From Niebla homalea (taxonomy: Eukaryota > Ascomycota > Lecanoromycetes > Lecanorales > Ramalinaceae): a DNA stretch of 64,000 nucleotides. Where the stretch lies: assembly GCA_019925105.1 (NCBI GenBank), contig JAHGAU010000002.1:496001-560000 (forward strand), written 5' to 3'. Position numbers and translations under genes: made by a program. The notes beneath the pieces were generated by a model. That model worked only from the letters and a program-made list of their open reading frames with translations. It ran no database searches and had not been told where the DNA came from. Each line of letters begins with the position of its first letter. Position 1 is the first letter of the stretch. This document shows positions 21,914 through 32,739 of this stretch, piece by piece.

Positions 21914-22856
21914 GGGATCATATACACGTACACCCCCAGGATATACATATACGCCCCCAGCTCCCCTGCATATACACCCTTAAATTCCCTGTATATACAC
22001 CCTTTTTTAACGGGTATATTTAGTAATTCCGGTAGTATTTCTTAATATTATTAAAGTACTTAAGAGCATTTTATATATTATTATGTATATTACCACGGTA
22101 ATAACGGGTATATTAATTAAATATTATAGGTAGTTCCGGTAATAATACGTAAATAAATAATACGTTAAAAACCGCGATAAGAATAAAAGGACGTTTAATT
22201 ATTAAGAAATAAATATATATTAAGGTTCCCTATATAAGTTTACTTACTTTTATTATTTTACTTATATTATAAGTAAACCGAATTAAAAGGGCTTAATTGC
22301 GACGGTTTCCGGGTTTATTATTAAATAATTAATTTTTCCCTTTTAAGTTTAAGTTTATTTCTAATAGCTTATTAATAATAACTTACGTTTAATAGTTAAT
22401 TCTTAAATAACGGGGTAATTAACTTAACAATTTATTACCTTATATTTACGTTTTAATAAAGTCGATCTTATTTTATTTTTATACACTTATTTCCTAGGCC
22501 TTAATTATAACGTTTTTCCCGTTACGGGTAACCTAAAAAACTATAATAGTAAGCCTTAAAGTTACTCCGCCGGTAATTTTATTATGCGAGGTTGTTAACT
22601 TACTTATTTAACCCCGTTATCCGCTTCACTTATAACGAATACTATTAAATAAGGGTACGAAGTCTATAATAATAATAAGTAATAGGCTTACCGAATTAAG
22701 GGGCGCGTTATTTAAACTTTATCAATAAAAAAAGTCTTCCGTAATATTAAGAAATATTACCGGAATTACTGAATATACCCGCTAAAAAAAGGGTGTACAT
22801 ATAGGGGATTTGGGGGCGTATATGTATATCGCGGGGGTGTACGTGTATATAATCCC
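21914..22856. mobile_element. AT-rich non-autonomous element with terminal inverted repeats (RIP-like)
   Basis: The left end (21914-22050) and the reverse complement of the right end (22741-22856) align over about 115 bp. Both begin GGGAT-ATATACACGTACACCCCC and continue with ATATACATATACGCCCCC, CGGGTATATT-AGTAATTCCGG and TATTTCTTAATATTA. The left arm has an extra duplicated segment with TATACACCCTT. The interior (22050-22740) is extremely rich in TpA, ApT and homopolymer A/T with stops in all frames, as expected after repeat-induced point mutation. No transposase is visible. No clear target-site duplication is seen directly outside the inverted repeats (ATTATA on the left, AAAACT on the right). 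It is best called a MITE-like or deletion-derivative DNA transposon. Confidence 0.75.
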
Positions 22857-23064
22857 AAAACTTAAGGTTTAAAACGAGCAATTAAGGGGATGTTTATTTA
22901 CTTTTAGCGAGAGAGATATTTAGGTAGGTTAATAGTTTTAAAGTCTATTTAAATCGGTATTTTATGATTAAACCAATCCACCAATCACTCAGCTTCCAGA
23001 GCGTCCCTTTTTAACGCTTCCCTGTAGGTGGCATTTTGGCTTTTACCCCGTTTGTTTGCCCACT

Positions 23065-23090
23065 CTACTCACCTAAATAGGTGGCCGCTC
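23065..23090 (+). repeat. 26-bp direct repeat, right copy
   Basis: Identical to 21855-21880. The stretch between the inverted-repeat element and this copy (22857-23064) is also AT-rich but ends in more normal composition. Confidence 0.85.
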
Positions 23091-23120
23091 GCAATAATTT
23101 TATGATTTCGTAGGGTCTTC

Positions 23121-23167
23121 GCCAAGACATTGCCAAGACATTGCCAAGATATGCCAAGACATTGCCC
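23121..23167 (+). repeat. Short tandem repeat of GCCAAGACATT
   Basis: Four imperfect copies of an 11-12 bp unit (GCCAAGACATT) lie just upstream of tRNA-Ile. Too few copies for a functional claim. Confidence 0.7.
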
Positions 23168-23250
23168 CTTTCCACAATGACTCCCGAAACCGACTCCCAC
23201 AATCCTCAAGAGACAACAAAATGCACTTTGAACTGAAAGAAAACACAACC

Positions 23251-23324
23251 GGTTCTATAGATCAGTTGGTTAGATCGTCGTACTAATAATGCGGATGTCC
23301 TGGGTTCAAGCCCCAGTAGAACCA
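23251..23324 (+). tRNA. tRNA-Ile (AAT)
   Basis: The acceptor stem GGTTCTA pairs with TAGAACC. The D-arm is GATC-AGTTGGTTA-GATC, the anticodon stem TCGTA/TGCGG with loop CTAATAA (anticodon AAT), the T-arm CTGGG-TTCAAGC-CCCAG, and the discriminator base is A. There is no intron. A run of T follows at 23328-23332 and may terminate Pol III. The D stem is GATC/GATC instead of the usual GCTC/GAGC, a paired change. Confidence 0.92.
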
Positions 23325-23679
23325 AGCATTTTTGGTCTTCTTCTGCTGGTGATTTACACCATGAAGTATGAAGGCCGATCCTACGGTACCACTTGAGTGT
23401 ACAGATTACAGAGCGGCAGGATCGGGGTTTATAGTACTAGGACTCCTAAGATCTAAGAATGTTCATTGCTTTATCGTTGTGGGGTGGGGTGTCCAATACA
23501 TAGTATTTTGAAGGCATTGCTCTTCATCGTGCGCGGTACATCTTCGGCTTTTTTTTTTGTGGATATCTTGGCATTCGAGAAATTTCCTCGCAAGCTTGCA
23601 TCTTTCACCCGCGATCAAACCACCAGTCATCCATTACAGCTCTAGATCCTTTCCGAACTTCCCAACCCCCAAATCCAAG
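23325..23679. other. Upstream region of HSP10
   Basis: About 350 bp between the tRNA and HSP10. It contains a T10 run near 23550 and presumably the HSP10 promoter. No heat-shock element could be assigned with confidence. Confidence 0.3.
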
Positions 23680-24193
23680 ATGGTAAGAAGAAAGTCCCTG
23701 CGGTTGAACGGACACAACCCCCCCGGACTCATGCTTTACAGACTACCTCCCTCAAATCCATAAGATCTCTAGCGCCTCTCCTCGACCGCATCCTCGTGCA
23801 GCGCGTCAAGGCCGAATCCAAGACTGCTTCCGGCATCTTCCTGCCAGAGAGCTCCGTGAAGGAGCTGAATGAGGCCAACGTGCTCGCCGTGGGCCCGGGT
23901 GCTGTGGACAAGGAGGGCAAGAGAATCCCGATGAGCGTGGGTGTGGGCGACAAGGTCCTGATACCGCAGGTATGATTGAGAGATGTGAGGAAGTTGAAAG
24001 CGGGGAAGGAAGCTGATCCAAATATCTTACAGTATGGAGGCAGTCCATTGAAGGTCGGCGAGGAGGAGTATTCGCTGTTCCGGGACCATGAGTACGTTCA
24101 TCTTCTGATCTCCCCCCGTGCTTTGCCCAGGGGATCTTAAGCCAGATGCTGATTCTTCTCTCTCTCAGGCTGCTTGCGAAGATCAATGAATGA
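23680..24193 (+). CDS. HSP10: Mitochondrial chaperonin HSP10 (GroES family)
   Basis: Model: join(23680..23682, 23742..23969, 24033..24091, 24169..24193), 104 aa, the standard length. It is the co-chaperonin cap of HSP60 in the mitochondrial matrix. The core LAPLLDRILVQRVKAESKT, SGIFLPESS (mobile loop), VLAVGPGAVDKEG and the final KVLIPQYGG and EEEYSLFRDHELLAKINE follow the family closely. The first exon consists only of the ATG codon followed by GTAAGA; splicing joins it to ACT-ACC-TCC (MTTSLKSIRSL). All junctions keep phase. The N-terminus has the basic, uncleaved character usual for Hsp10. Confidence 0.95.
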
Positions 24194-24496
24194 AGAATGG
24201 GCTGGATAGGATGCCTCATGTACCTTATACAATTCGACTACTAAAGCGGTGGAGTTGTCCTGTACCTGCATATTGGGGAGCTTTGCATTTACAATTCTGC
24301 CTTGTCACATAATCCAATCAATCTCCTCTCTCTACTCAGAAACCGTGACGATGATTGGACGAAGTGTCTGATTTGAATAATGATATGTGAACTCGCTAAA
24401 CAAAGACCAACTCAATGCATCTCTCACAATCCCATCCCCACTTGTTGGACGCATTCAACGCGCGACTGAACACATATCACTCTCTCTTTCCCCCCC
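24194..24496. other. Short convergent intergenic region
   Basis: About 300 bp between the 3' ends of HSP10 and the SNARE gene. No further gene is seen. Confidence 0.35.
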
Positions 24497-25369
24497 TTAC
24501 TTCGACGATCCAACGCATTTTGACCAGCCTGTGTCCTTTCATCAGCATATCCCGTGCTTGAGCAATCATGAGAAAGAACCCCAACTCACCAGGCAACCCG
24601 CATCCGAAGCCGACAAACAGATAGATCAAGAACACCACCACCACCGCCAAGAGCACCATCAATTTCACATTCTTCCACCACATCCGCCTCTTCAACCCCC
24701 GACTCCGCACCCGGAAATCGTGCGCCCCGACCCCCAACCGATCCGTCTTGTCCACCAGCAGATCGATCCGCTCCCCCCTCTCCAGCACCCTCTCGATGTT
24801 CTCCGTCATGATCCCCCTCACGTTGTCGATCTCCTGCTGCGTGTTCGTGATCGCGTCGTGCTTGCCCCCCTCCGTGGTCCCATACCCCACCATCAGTTTC
24901 TTGAGCGAGCCGTTGAAATCGGCGGCGCCGTAGGCGGGCATGGATGAGAAATCCGTGGATTCGGGGTGGTGGCGCGAGAGGAATTGTTTCTTGATCTCGA
25001 CGAGGTAGCCGAAGGGGATGCGGCGGCCAAAGCTGCTGGAGGCGATGACGAGGAAGGTGAGACCGCCGGCGGAGGAGGAATGGGGAGGGTATTCCGAGGG
25101 GGCATCGGCGATGTAGTGGATGAAGTTTTGGTTGTGGGTGTAGGTGAGTTTTTGCGGCGAGGAGTGGTTGATTTTGGGGAGGATGAGGGAGGCGAGGGAG
25201 GAGGTCTGGGAGGATGCTGAAGCGGTGTGTTCACTGAGGATGGTGGTATGGTAGGCTATGCAGGAGCTGTTGAGGATGACTGTTCAGTATATTTTTCGTA
25301 CTACTGGGGCCAAGGGATGCTATCATCGACGTACTAGAGGAGAGGAGTAGCACTGGAGGAGGAAGCCAT
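24497..25369 (-). CDS. NYV1: Vacuolar R-SNARE of the Nyv1/VAMP7 type
   Basis: Model: complement join(24497..24528, 24590..25266, 25335..25369), 247 aa. It has an N-terminal longin domain (LLYSCIAYHTTILSEHT to FGYLVEIKKQFL), an R-SNARE motif (EIDNVRGIMTENIERVLERG, then ERIDLLVDKTDRL, with the zero-layer Arg in ERVLERGE), and a C-terminal anchor (VKLMVLLAVVVVFLIYLFVG). The last 32-nt exon supplies GWSKCVGSSK after GCGLPG; without it the reading frame would run into non-homologous sequence. Splices keep phase. The family acts in homotypic vacuole fusion and late endosomal traffic. The SNARE layers are intact. Confidence 0.92.
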
Positions 25370-25742
25370 AATGACCAGCTGGCCGACCAGAGAGAATGAA
25401 GACTGAATTGAGATTAGTTTGAGGAAATGGTTATTTGTGGACTGAGCATGTTCATGGATGGTGCAACTTCAAAGAGCAATACTAGGCTTGTTGGTTGCGA
25501 CTGCGCAAAACTAGTCACGTGATGATGTCAAGTGGCATAAAGATCGTCTCCCGGGGGTATTCGCCCACGTTCATGGTCTAGAATCTTGTGCTACACTAAG
25601 CATTATGTTCAGACACTCGCTGTCAAACAATCTGAAATCATGACTTCAAGGCTCGTCGCCTTCAGTTGCTGGCATCTACTAGGATTTACTGGTCAAAAGC
25701 ATCGAGAATAAGACCTGGACATCTTTTGATGCATCAACCTAT
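25370..25742. other. Intergenic
   Basis: About 370 bp between the SNARE 5' end and the NOS 3' end (both minus strand). It holds the SNARE promoter and NOS terminator. No other gene is visible. Confidence 0.35.
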
Positions 25743-28700
25743 CTAGAAAACTTCCTCAATATACCTCTCGTTCATGATATGCTCCAAGTCTACGCCAAGG
25801 ATTCTCCCAATGACTACCTTGATCGACTTTGCTGCTTCACTGTTGGCGCAAACGAATATAGAGGCCCCCCCCTTGACTTTCGTCTCAATGTGACTGGCAA
25901 CATAACCTTGCTGAAGCTTATCTTGGATGCGATGCTTCTTCTCATTGCTTTGCACTATTTCCAGCATGTCAATCATATCGAAAGATCTAGCTTCGCTCAA
26001 GGTGGTTTCCGTTAATGGGACATCTGAAGGGTGCAGCCCAAGAAAGATGGAAAATTGCCTAGCGACTGGCTCTTTTTGGTCCTCGATCCGGCTCGACTCA
26101 AGAGTGTCAAAGATGCGAGACTCCAGTAAACAGCGTACAGGGCCGAATCCGGCACCTGTTGCCACAATGATCCAAGAATGTAGACGGCGCTGGCGCATTG
26201 TCGGTCCTGCGAGTGAATCTACGATGCGATATTTCATTGCAGTAGCCTCCCTGAGAAAAACGTCACTCAACCTGCCACTTGATAGCTTCTTGATCATGAT
26301 CACGATGCGATTCGTATTGGCGTCGATTTTGTCCCCCACAACTCTATGCTGGTATTGGTGTGAAGAGGCAATCGAGTACGTCCGAGTATGCAAAAGAGGT
26401 ATGTCCATAAGTAACTTTACAATCTGTTCTTCTGAATAGCAAAGACCAGAAAGTAGTCTCATTTTGTCGAGTAGTTCAAGCGTATCGAAAGCACTCATGT
26501 GGGTCAACATATCGATTGCAAATTTGGATGACGCTTCCCCATGTGTGGCCAGAAGCCAGTCCAATTGGCTGAACGGCAATTCCAGATCAACGAAGTCAGT
26601 GAGAAATTGCTTGTATGTGGGCATTAGGCTAGCGGAAAGCTCGATTCTGGCTTTCTCGTCCTTGCCAATCAATCGAAGCATCCGATTGACCTTTCGTTCG
26701 GAATTCGAAGGAAGTATTTGAACGCAGGCCATATCATCGTGATGGAAGATGTCGACATCCATATAGGCATATATTGATCTTGATGGCGCATCTATTGCTT
26801 CGTTCAGTACAACGGCACCCGGCTTAAAGAGGCCCAACTTTGTTGCATGGTCTGAGAAAAGCATATGACTCTTCCCAAATGTGTGTAGATCGTTTTGAAG
26901 TCCATCCATACCACAAATCAACGAGGTAATCTTAAGCTCGACGCTTGACACACTTGATATCGCTGCCACCAAAGCATTCCACCAGTCATTCAGGGCGTTA
27001 AAAGGAATGCTTTGTGTTGCTATGTCTCCTGAGAAGTAATTACCGAGAATAGAAATGCAGCCAAGTTCCTCCAATTTCCTCTGCACTTTGGAAGCAGCCC
27101 CATTGTACGTGCCCGAGTATCGAGTGTCTCCATTGCCGAAAATGGCGAATTGTGTTCCTTTCATCTCAGGGAGCAGCGGTAATTGGAGGACATCTTGTCC
27201 ATTTTCTGGCACTGTTCCTTTCCCCGTCGAACTTATGATGATAAGAATGATTTTGTTGCGGGTCATGTCGGAAGCTCCGAGTTGATTCAATGCTTTGATG
27301 GAGCCATCAAAGGTCAGAGCCAGAAGTGATGGAGTGCTCACAAATTGGTCAATCTGCCTGGACAGTCTTTTTGCCAGCTTTTCGGCCGTCGTACCCGCGC
27401 TGCAGAAGTAGATCCTGATGACTTTCGAATCTTGGAATACCATAGGTCGCCCACCCAACTTTAGAGGGTTAGCGGCTGGAAATGGGGCTCTCAACCTTGC
27501 CTCTTTGAGCTTGACAACGTTAGAAATAACAGCCTTCTCAGGCATGTCATGATGCGTCTGGCCAACGATGAATGCTTTGCTACACTTTTCTCTTCGCCAG
27601 ACCTTGATCGGATCTTGAACGTGCCGAGCAATCATCGGTCTTGGTTGATAATTGGGAGCACCCCCGCGGTGCCATACTGGGAGGATTGATCCTTGAGGAA
27701 GGGCTATCCAAAAAGGATCTGCGGGCAAGCGATAGCCATTCTTCTTTCGAAAATTGTCATCAAATTTGCACCACTGCTTGGATGCGGACAGTGAATCAAG
27801 CATAATGATACTAGCCTGCCGATATGACCATTGTACCGCAAAGTTCAACTCAGTCTGCGCTTGAGACTATATTGCATCGTCCTGTTAGCTCGTGATGTAA
27901 CTAAGATCGATTTGGAAGACTGACCAAGATGGCAAATTGCTCATATTCTTCCAGCTCCTCGAATGAGCAATGATCTGTTGTAGTTCGTTTCTTTGCTAGC
28001 TGCAAAGCTTCCGCAACTTTTGGCAGTTCATTGTATCGAAAGACGTCCGCAAGGTTACGTACTCCAATCTCTGCATCCACGAACCTAGCTCAAAATCATA
28101 AGCACAGGTCTTTGGAGAAACGTGTGGAGACCTACCATCCCATGAAAGGGGCTGCAGTGTATTGAACACCACCTATGTCAAAGCCGAGTCGTGTAAGGAT
28201 AGGCGCCACCTTCCACTTGAGATCCAGCCTTTGGAATGCTTCGAGATGATCGGGGTGACGAATAGGAACGTGACTGGAGAGGGGCGCGGGGATTGTCATC
28301 ATCGCGGGCTTGTCCCCCACAGCCATCGCAACAAGCGGAAGAAGGTCCCATCGACCTCTTTTGCTCGGTGGTATCCAGCCCATCTCTATCATGGCCTTGG
28401 TCAAGGCGACATTAGACGGGTCACCAAGAACGGATCCGTCCTTCATCTCATAGCCCGCATAGTCCAGCAATCTAAGTACAACGTGGAGTCAGCATTGCTC
28501 TATACGACTCGAAACTCTCGAAACGCGGATGAAAGTCGAGGAAACGCGTCAGGAGATTTCTTACTGATGATTCATAATCATGGGACCTCTGCTACCGGTA
28601 GTCCTGGGTGCAAATACAAATACGGTCGGCTTAATCCTGCCGTCATTGAAAGCCAAGATTGAACTAGCGATCAACTTCTGCGCCATCGCCTCACTCGAGG

Positions 28701-29172
28701 TGACATGTCGAAGATCGCAAAGCTCCAGCTCTTGGTAATGATTGCGGCCAATACACTTCCGGGCGTTCCTCCATGCTCGCTTAACACCAAATTCGAGTTC
28801 ACCTGTTGTCTGGTACCAAGTACCTCCAAGGCGGCCTTCAGTATTTTGATCCCAGAGAACGCCTTCAGCACTGTCCGATATTTCGGAACGAACAGTCTGC
28901 AGCCTCGCATTGTAAGTTTCTTCATCTTTGAAGAACCCGTCCTCGTATAGATCTTGCAAGAAGTCGATGGCTTCCTTCTGTACACGATCCAGAGTCCGAT
29001 TCACTCCCACGCGAGGCTCGTCGGTATGCACGGCTCTCCCTGCTTGGCAGAAGTCTTTAGTGCAGCCAGTTGACGCGAGGTTGCGATGTTTTCGTCGTAT
29101 GAGTTCGAGCTCAGCCTTGCCGGCAGGACATACTGCAAGATTATCAGGAGCAGTGCTTGCATTGTGATGCAT
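25743..29172 (-). CDS. Nitric oxide synthase (full-length fungal NOS: oxygenase plus reductase)
   Basis: Model: complement join(25743..27866, 27925..28084, 28136..28471, 28565..29172), 1075 aa. Oxygenase domain: a Zn-type C-x4-C (Cys37/Cys42), heme-ligand motif AWRNARKCIGR (Cys140), VFVFAPRTTGSRGPMIMNHQ, LLDYAGYEMKDGSVLGDP, GWIPPSKRGRWDLLPL, and FMGWFVDAEIGVR with the substrate-binding Glu at about 320, then ELNFAVQWSYRQASIIMLD. Reductase: flavodoxin-like FMN site YFCSAGTTAEKLAKRL (about 521), ISSTGKGTVPENG and FAIFGNGDTRYSG; FAD motif RTYSIASS (about 863); NADPH motif VATGAGFGPVR (about 936) and FVCANSEAAKSIKVVI; C-terminal aromatic end ERYIEEVF. Expected product is NO plus citrulline from arginine, using NADPH. 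There is no long autoinhibitory insert in the FMN domain and no clear calmodulin helix, so Ca2+ independence is inferred. All junctions keep phase and no frame lesion is seen. NOS is patchy in fungi. Confidence 0.93.
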
Positions 29173-32034
29173 TTTAGACAGCCAGTTATATTAGGCCTCC
29201 GCTGAATGCATTAGATATGGGAACAGAGTTACAAGACCTTGCTTATGATCCGCCGGTTCCTATTGAATATGGACTTGGACGATCTTAAGAGGTGAATTGC
29301 TACCTCTCTGTATATTACCGCTGCCACGATCTTACTCAGGTGCGAGTCAAATGTTCGGCTCATACAGCAAACGCGCGAAAACTCCTCCTTGAAATGTTAG
29401 ATTCCGCTTGGTCTGCTAGAACGGAGTCATTGGACAAAAATTGTCAAAACCATATAGAGTACCGAAATACTCGGCCAGAGTCGCTGATACTTCTGAAGGA
29501 GCTTCGGGAAAGATCTGTGAGAGGCCCCTGACGGGCAGGCGTGCTCACATATCTTAATGATATCGCAACGAGAATATCAATCTAATCGAGCGCAATATCG
29601 CAACGCTTATATCTGATATACTCGATGCCGGATGCCGTCTGAACAATCTTTATCGATATGTGGAATCAGGTTGCAAGATGACTATTCAAGGGTACAATGC
29701 CCCAAATCGCTATGCTGCATTGTAGGAATAGTGGACAATGGGCTCTAGTGGCTGGTCCACGAAATGAGGAGAAGGAAGAGAGCACCTTTTACCATCCAAT
29801 GTGAAAAGGGGTGAACACCGGGCTCACCAAAAGGAGTGAAGCAGAGGCCATCCTTCATATCATATGATTGCGATGGTCGTCATTGCCAATGCCAAAAATC
29901 GGGGTCAAAACCGTAACTTGCCCCTGATGGCCCGTGATGTTTAACTAGCTTTGGTAAAGTCGAGACTAAATCACGGCGAATACGTAAAACATTTCCTCGC
30001 TCACGATCAAGCTGGGTCAAGCAAAGGATTGTACTCGTACAATGTCAACAACTGCGACAGGAAATGCGGAATATCACTCTACCCATTGAATCATTCACAC
30101 GTTCATAAGTAAAGGCGACCTGGTTGGATAATTCTCCGATGGTGGGGTCCGAGGGACTGATCTGGTCAAGGTTGAAGGTTGACTAAAGTTTTCGCACTAA
30201 CTTGTAAAGCAGCCGTCCTCGACAGAGGCAATTGGGAGAGAACCAAATGTCCATACAATACCTTTACGGCAGCATTGCCGGAGCCAGGTAGGAAGTTGTG
30301 GACCATACCTGGTCAAGAGCGTTTGATTGATGTCGACGCTTGTTTCGATCTCGATGTGTCTGGTGATTTGGGGAAGACGTATTGACGAGCTGTAGATAGC
30401 CTGACCATGGCATGGTGCAGGATTCAAATGTTAGATGCGGAATAGCACTGTGCTCCTCTTGCCTCCATTGTGCCGTGATCCATCTTTAGGTAATAATGTT
30501 TGCGAGGGCTCAGCAAGCAGCCAGACGCAACTCCCCAATGCTTGAGATCAAAATCGTCCTTTGGTCTGGGTAGCAAAAGGACAAAGCAGAAATCAGTGAT
30601 GAGCCGCGCGCGATGAGGCTCTCAAACAGGCATGAAACATCCTTGGCCGTCCACGGGGTCCAGCGGAAGATAGCTTATCTTTGCGGGTCCATCTTTGCGG
30701 GTCCACTGAAAGGCCAGGATCAGCGAACGCTAACGGGACAATAATAATTGCCCCACTCACTCCCCAATCCAATCAGGGGCAAGTTTTAGAGTAAGACAAC
30801 GATACCTATATAATGCTCGCCATCGGCTTGCGTCATCAAATAGCAAGATCCACAATTGGACCAAAGCAGCTGCTAACTGTGGTACAGCGGTAACTAGAGG
30901 CCATGTTGATGCTGCAATAGATTAGATCCGGTTGCGAACTTGCGATAGAAAGTGAAACGCAAAGCCTCCTCCTCCTTTCGCCTGCGGCAAGCGCCAAGGT
31001 CTAACAGACTCGTGAAACAGCGATCAAACTACTGACGCGTTCGACTCTTAGACTGCATCTGCATTGCATCATGCCCAAAGCTCCCACCAAATCCCGATTG
31101 CTCAAGAGCCAGTCGCGAATAGTAATTGAGGATACAGGCCTAGGGTCTGATAGACTGATATAGATCACCCTATGATAAGGTGCACCAAAGTCTGCATCCC
31201 TTTCCATCCCCGTCCATCCCCACCAGTGGAACGAATCCTTCAAACAGAGGGTTTGGCTCCCCAGCCAATCCCCTTCAGATCTTCAAAGCCCGAAGAGCGG
31301 TAGCCAATGCGGCTCTCCCCATTTATCGTACATAAAGTGTCTCAAGATAAGCCTCCAATTGTTTGCTAGAGAGGTTACGCACACGCTATCACTCCATACT
31401 TTTGTTGAAAGTGAATGAATGCCCACTCTTGCGCCAGCACTTCACTTCGTGCTCTCTTCGACATCTATAATTGGATACATCTTCCTTATTTTACCATTAC
31501 AGTCTACAACCCGTTAATATATTCAACCCACCAGCTCAAGATTAGCCCGCCCACCCATGAATCTCTTGGCGGCGCCGGAGCGGAACACAGAAGAATAAAG
31601 TCGTGAAAACTCCGTGACCAAGAGATGGCACCGCAACTCGCCAGCCTCCATATTCCCCAGATCAAGGTATCTGAGTTCGCCAACGACTGGGATCTGGACG
31701 TTGTGGGCAGGACCTTCAGCGATAAAGTCCCCGGTTACCGTTCGACAACTAGTGGGTTTCCCTATCACTTCCTTGATCGACAGCCTCTCCCGCAAAAGTC
31801 ATTACTCAAATCCCAATTCATCACTGACATTCTCCTTCTTCTTCTGCAGCATTCCTCACAACCCTCCGCTCAAACCTCCAACTCTCTGCTGCAGGTGGCA
31901 TTTCGCCATCACTTCCTCCCTCCGCGATATCCACACCCACAGCGTCCGCCTTCACATTCAACCACTCCAATCCTCCACTCCTCTCCATCAGCGCCTCGGG
32001 CATGCCCCTGCTTGCCGCATCCGCCGCAACAATG
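29173..32034. other. Gene-poor 2.9-kb stretch upstream of NOS
   Basis: No recognisable protein or RNA gene in nearly 3 kb. Short repeats occur: a GATATCGCAACG/AATATCGCAACG pair near 29560-29610, and a 15-bp direct duplication (ATCTTTGCGGGTCC) at about 30676-30705. An open frame begins at 31625 (MAPQLASLHIPQIKVSEF) upstream of the GNAT gene, but it has no recognised motif and is probably 5' UTR. The stretch could hold long regulatory sequence for NOS and the GNAT gene. Confidence 0.35.
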
Positions 32035-32739
32035 ACAACGACCGCCCCAGTGCCCCCACAAGACGACATCCCTGAACTCAGCTACAAAGTCGCACCCGCG
32101 GACCCCTCCGAAGACCGCATTGAAGCGCTAAAGCTAATCGCCGACTCCGTGGCTCAGCAGCGCCAGACCGCTTCCCGAGCCGTGATCCTGCACCCAGCCA
32201 CTCTCGCCATCACAGCCGTGGTCTTGGGCGTGATGTCGCAATTGCTGGAATTTTCCATGCTCATCACCAGCGCGGCGGGGGTGATCATGGCGGGGCTGTT
32301 GGCGGTGCGGATGTATACCGCCGGCTACATCGCGCTGGCCGAGAAGATCAATTTCAAGTGGTTGGAGGAGAAGAGTAATGGCAATGGAAGTCCCAATGGT
32401 AATCGGGATCCCATCGTTCTCGTTGCGAAGTGGGGCGATGAGGTTATTGGCGCGCTGGTCATGCGGGTGGTGAAGCGTGAGAGGCGCGGATATGTGAGGG
32501 CCTGGACGGTGAAGCTGAAGTATAGGAATAAGGGCATCGGGCGTGGCTTGTTGGAGGAGGCCGCGAAGGTGGTATGGGGGAGAGGGTCGAGGATGATGGA
32601 GTTTGAACATGATCATGCGAATGCGAATCGTGTGTTGCCGGACTTCTTCAACGGTGGATTTGACAAGAATGAGGCCAAGGGGCGCGCTATGTTGGTAGAG
32701 GTGGTGGCGGAGACGAAGAGGGAGAGGAGCAGTCGCTGA
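32035..32739 (+). CDS. Membrane-associated GNAT-fold acetyltransferase
   Basis: A 234-aa protein. It begins MTTTAPVPPQDDIPELSYKV, then RIEALKLIADSVAQQRQTAS. A hydrophobic hairpin follows (LAITAVVLGVMSQLLEFSML and ITSAAGVIMAGLLAVRM). The GNAT core is IVLVAKWGDEVIGALVMRVV, with motif A around VKLKYRNKGIGRGLLEEAAK (R/Q-x-x-G-x-G/A type, RNKGIG). The frame extends upstream to 32002 (MPLLAASAA), but the 32035 Met fits the fungal family better. Members with this hairpin plus GNAT arrangement are common in Pezizomycotina and uncharacterised. The substrate is unknown. No intron is required in the coding part. Confidence 0.8.
   Translation, partial: TTTAPVPPQDDIPELSYKVAPADPSEDRIEALKLIADSVAQQRQTASRAVILHPATLAITAVVLGVMSQLLEFSMLITSAAGVIMAGLLAVRMYTAGYIALAEKINFKWLEEKSNGNGSPNGNRDPIVLVAKWGDEVIGALVMRVVKRERRGYVRAWTVKLKYRNKGIGRGLLEEAAKVVWGRGSRMMEFEHDHANANRVLPDFFNGGFDKNEAKGRAMLVEVVAETKRERSSR

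Noticed and set aside
23121..23167. Short repeats resembling a CRISPR array
   Set aside because: Units are directly adjacent without spacers, only four copies, and the genome is eukaryotic.
24387..24947. Plus-strand frame rich in His and Pro
   Set aside because: Opposite the SNARE motif of the Nyv1-type gene; composition follows from antisense reading.
25743..27866. NADPH-cytochrome P450 reductase as the identity of the large minus-strand frame
   Set aside because: The frame begins inside a NOS oxygenase domain and joins in phase to exons with the NOS heme motif.
31625..32035. Separate gene starting at 31625
   Set aside because: No domain recognised and it runs into the GNAT gene start; most likely 5' UTR or chance frame.
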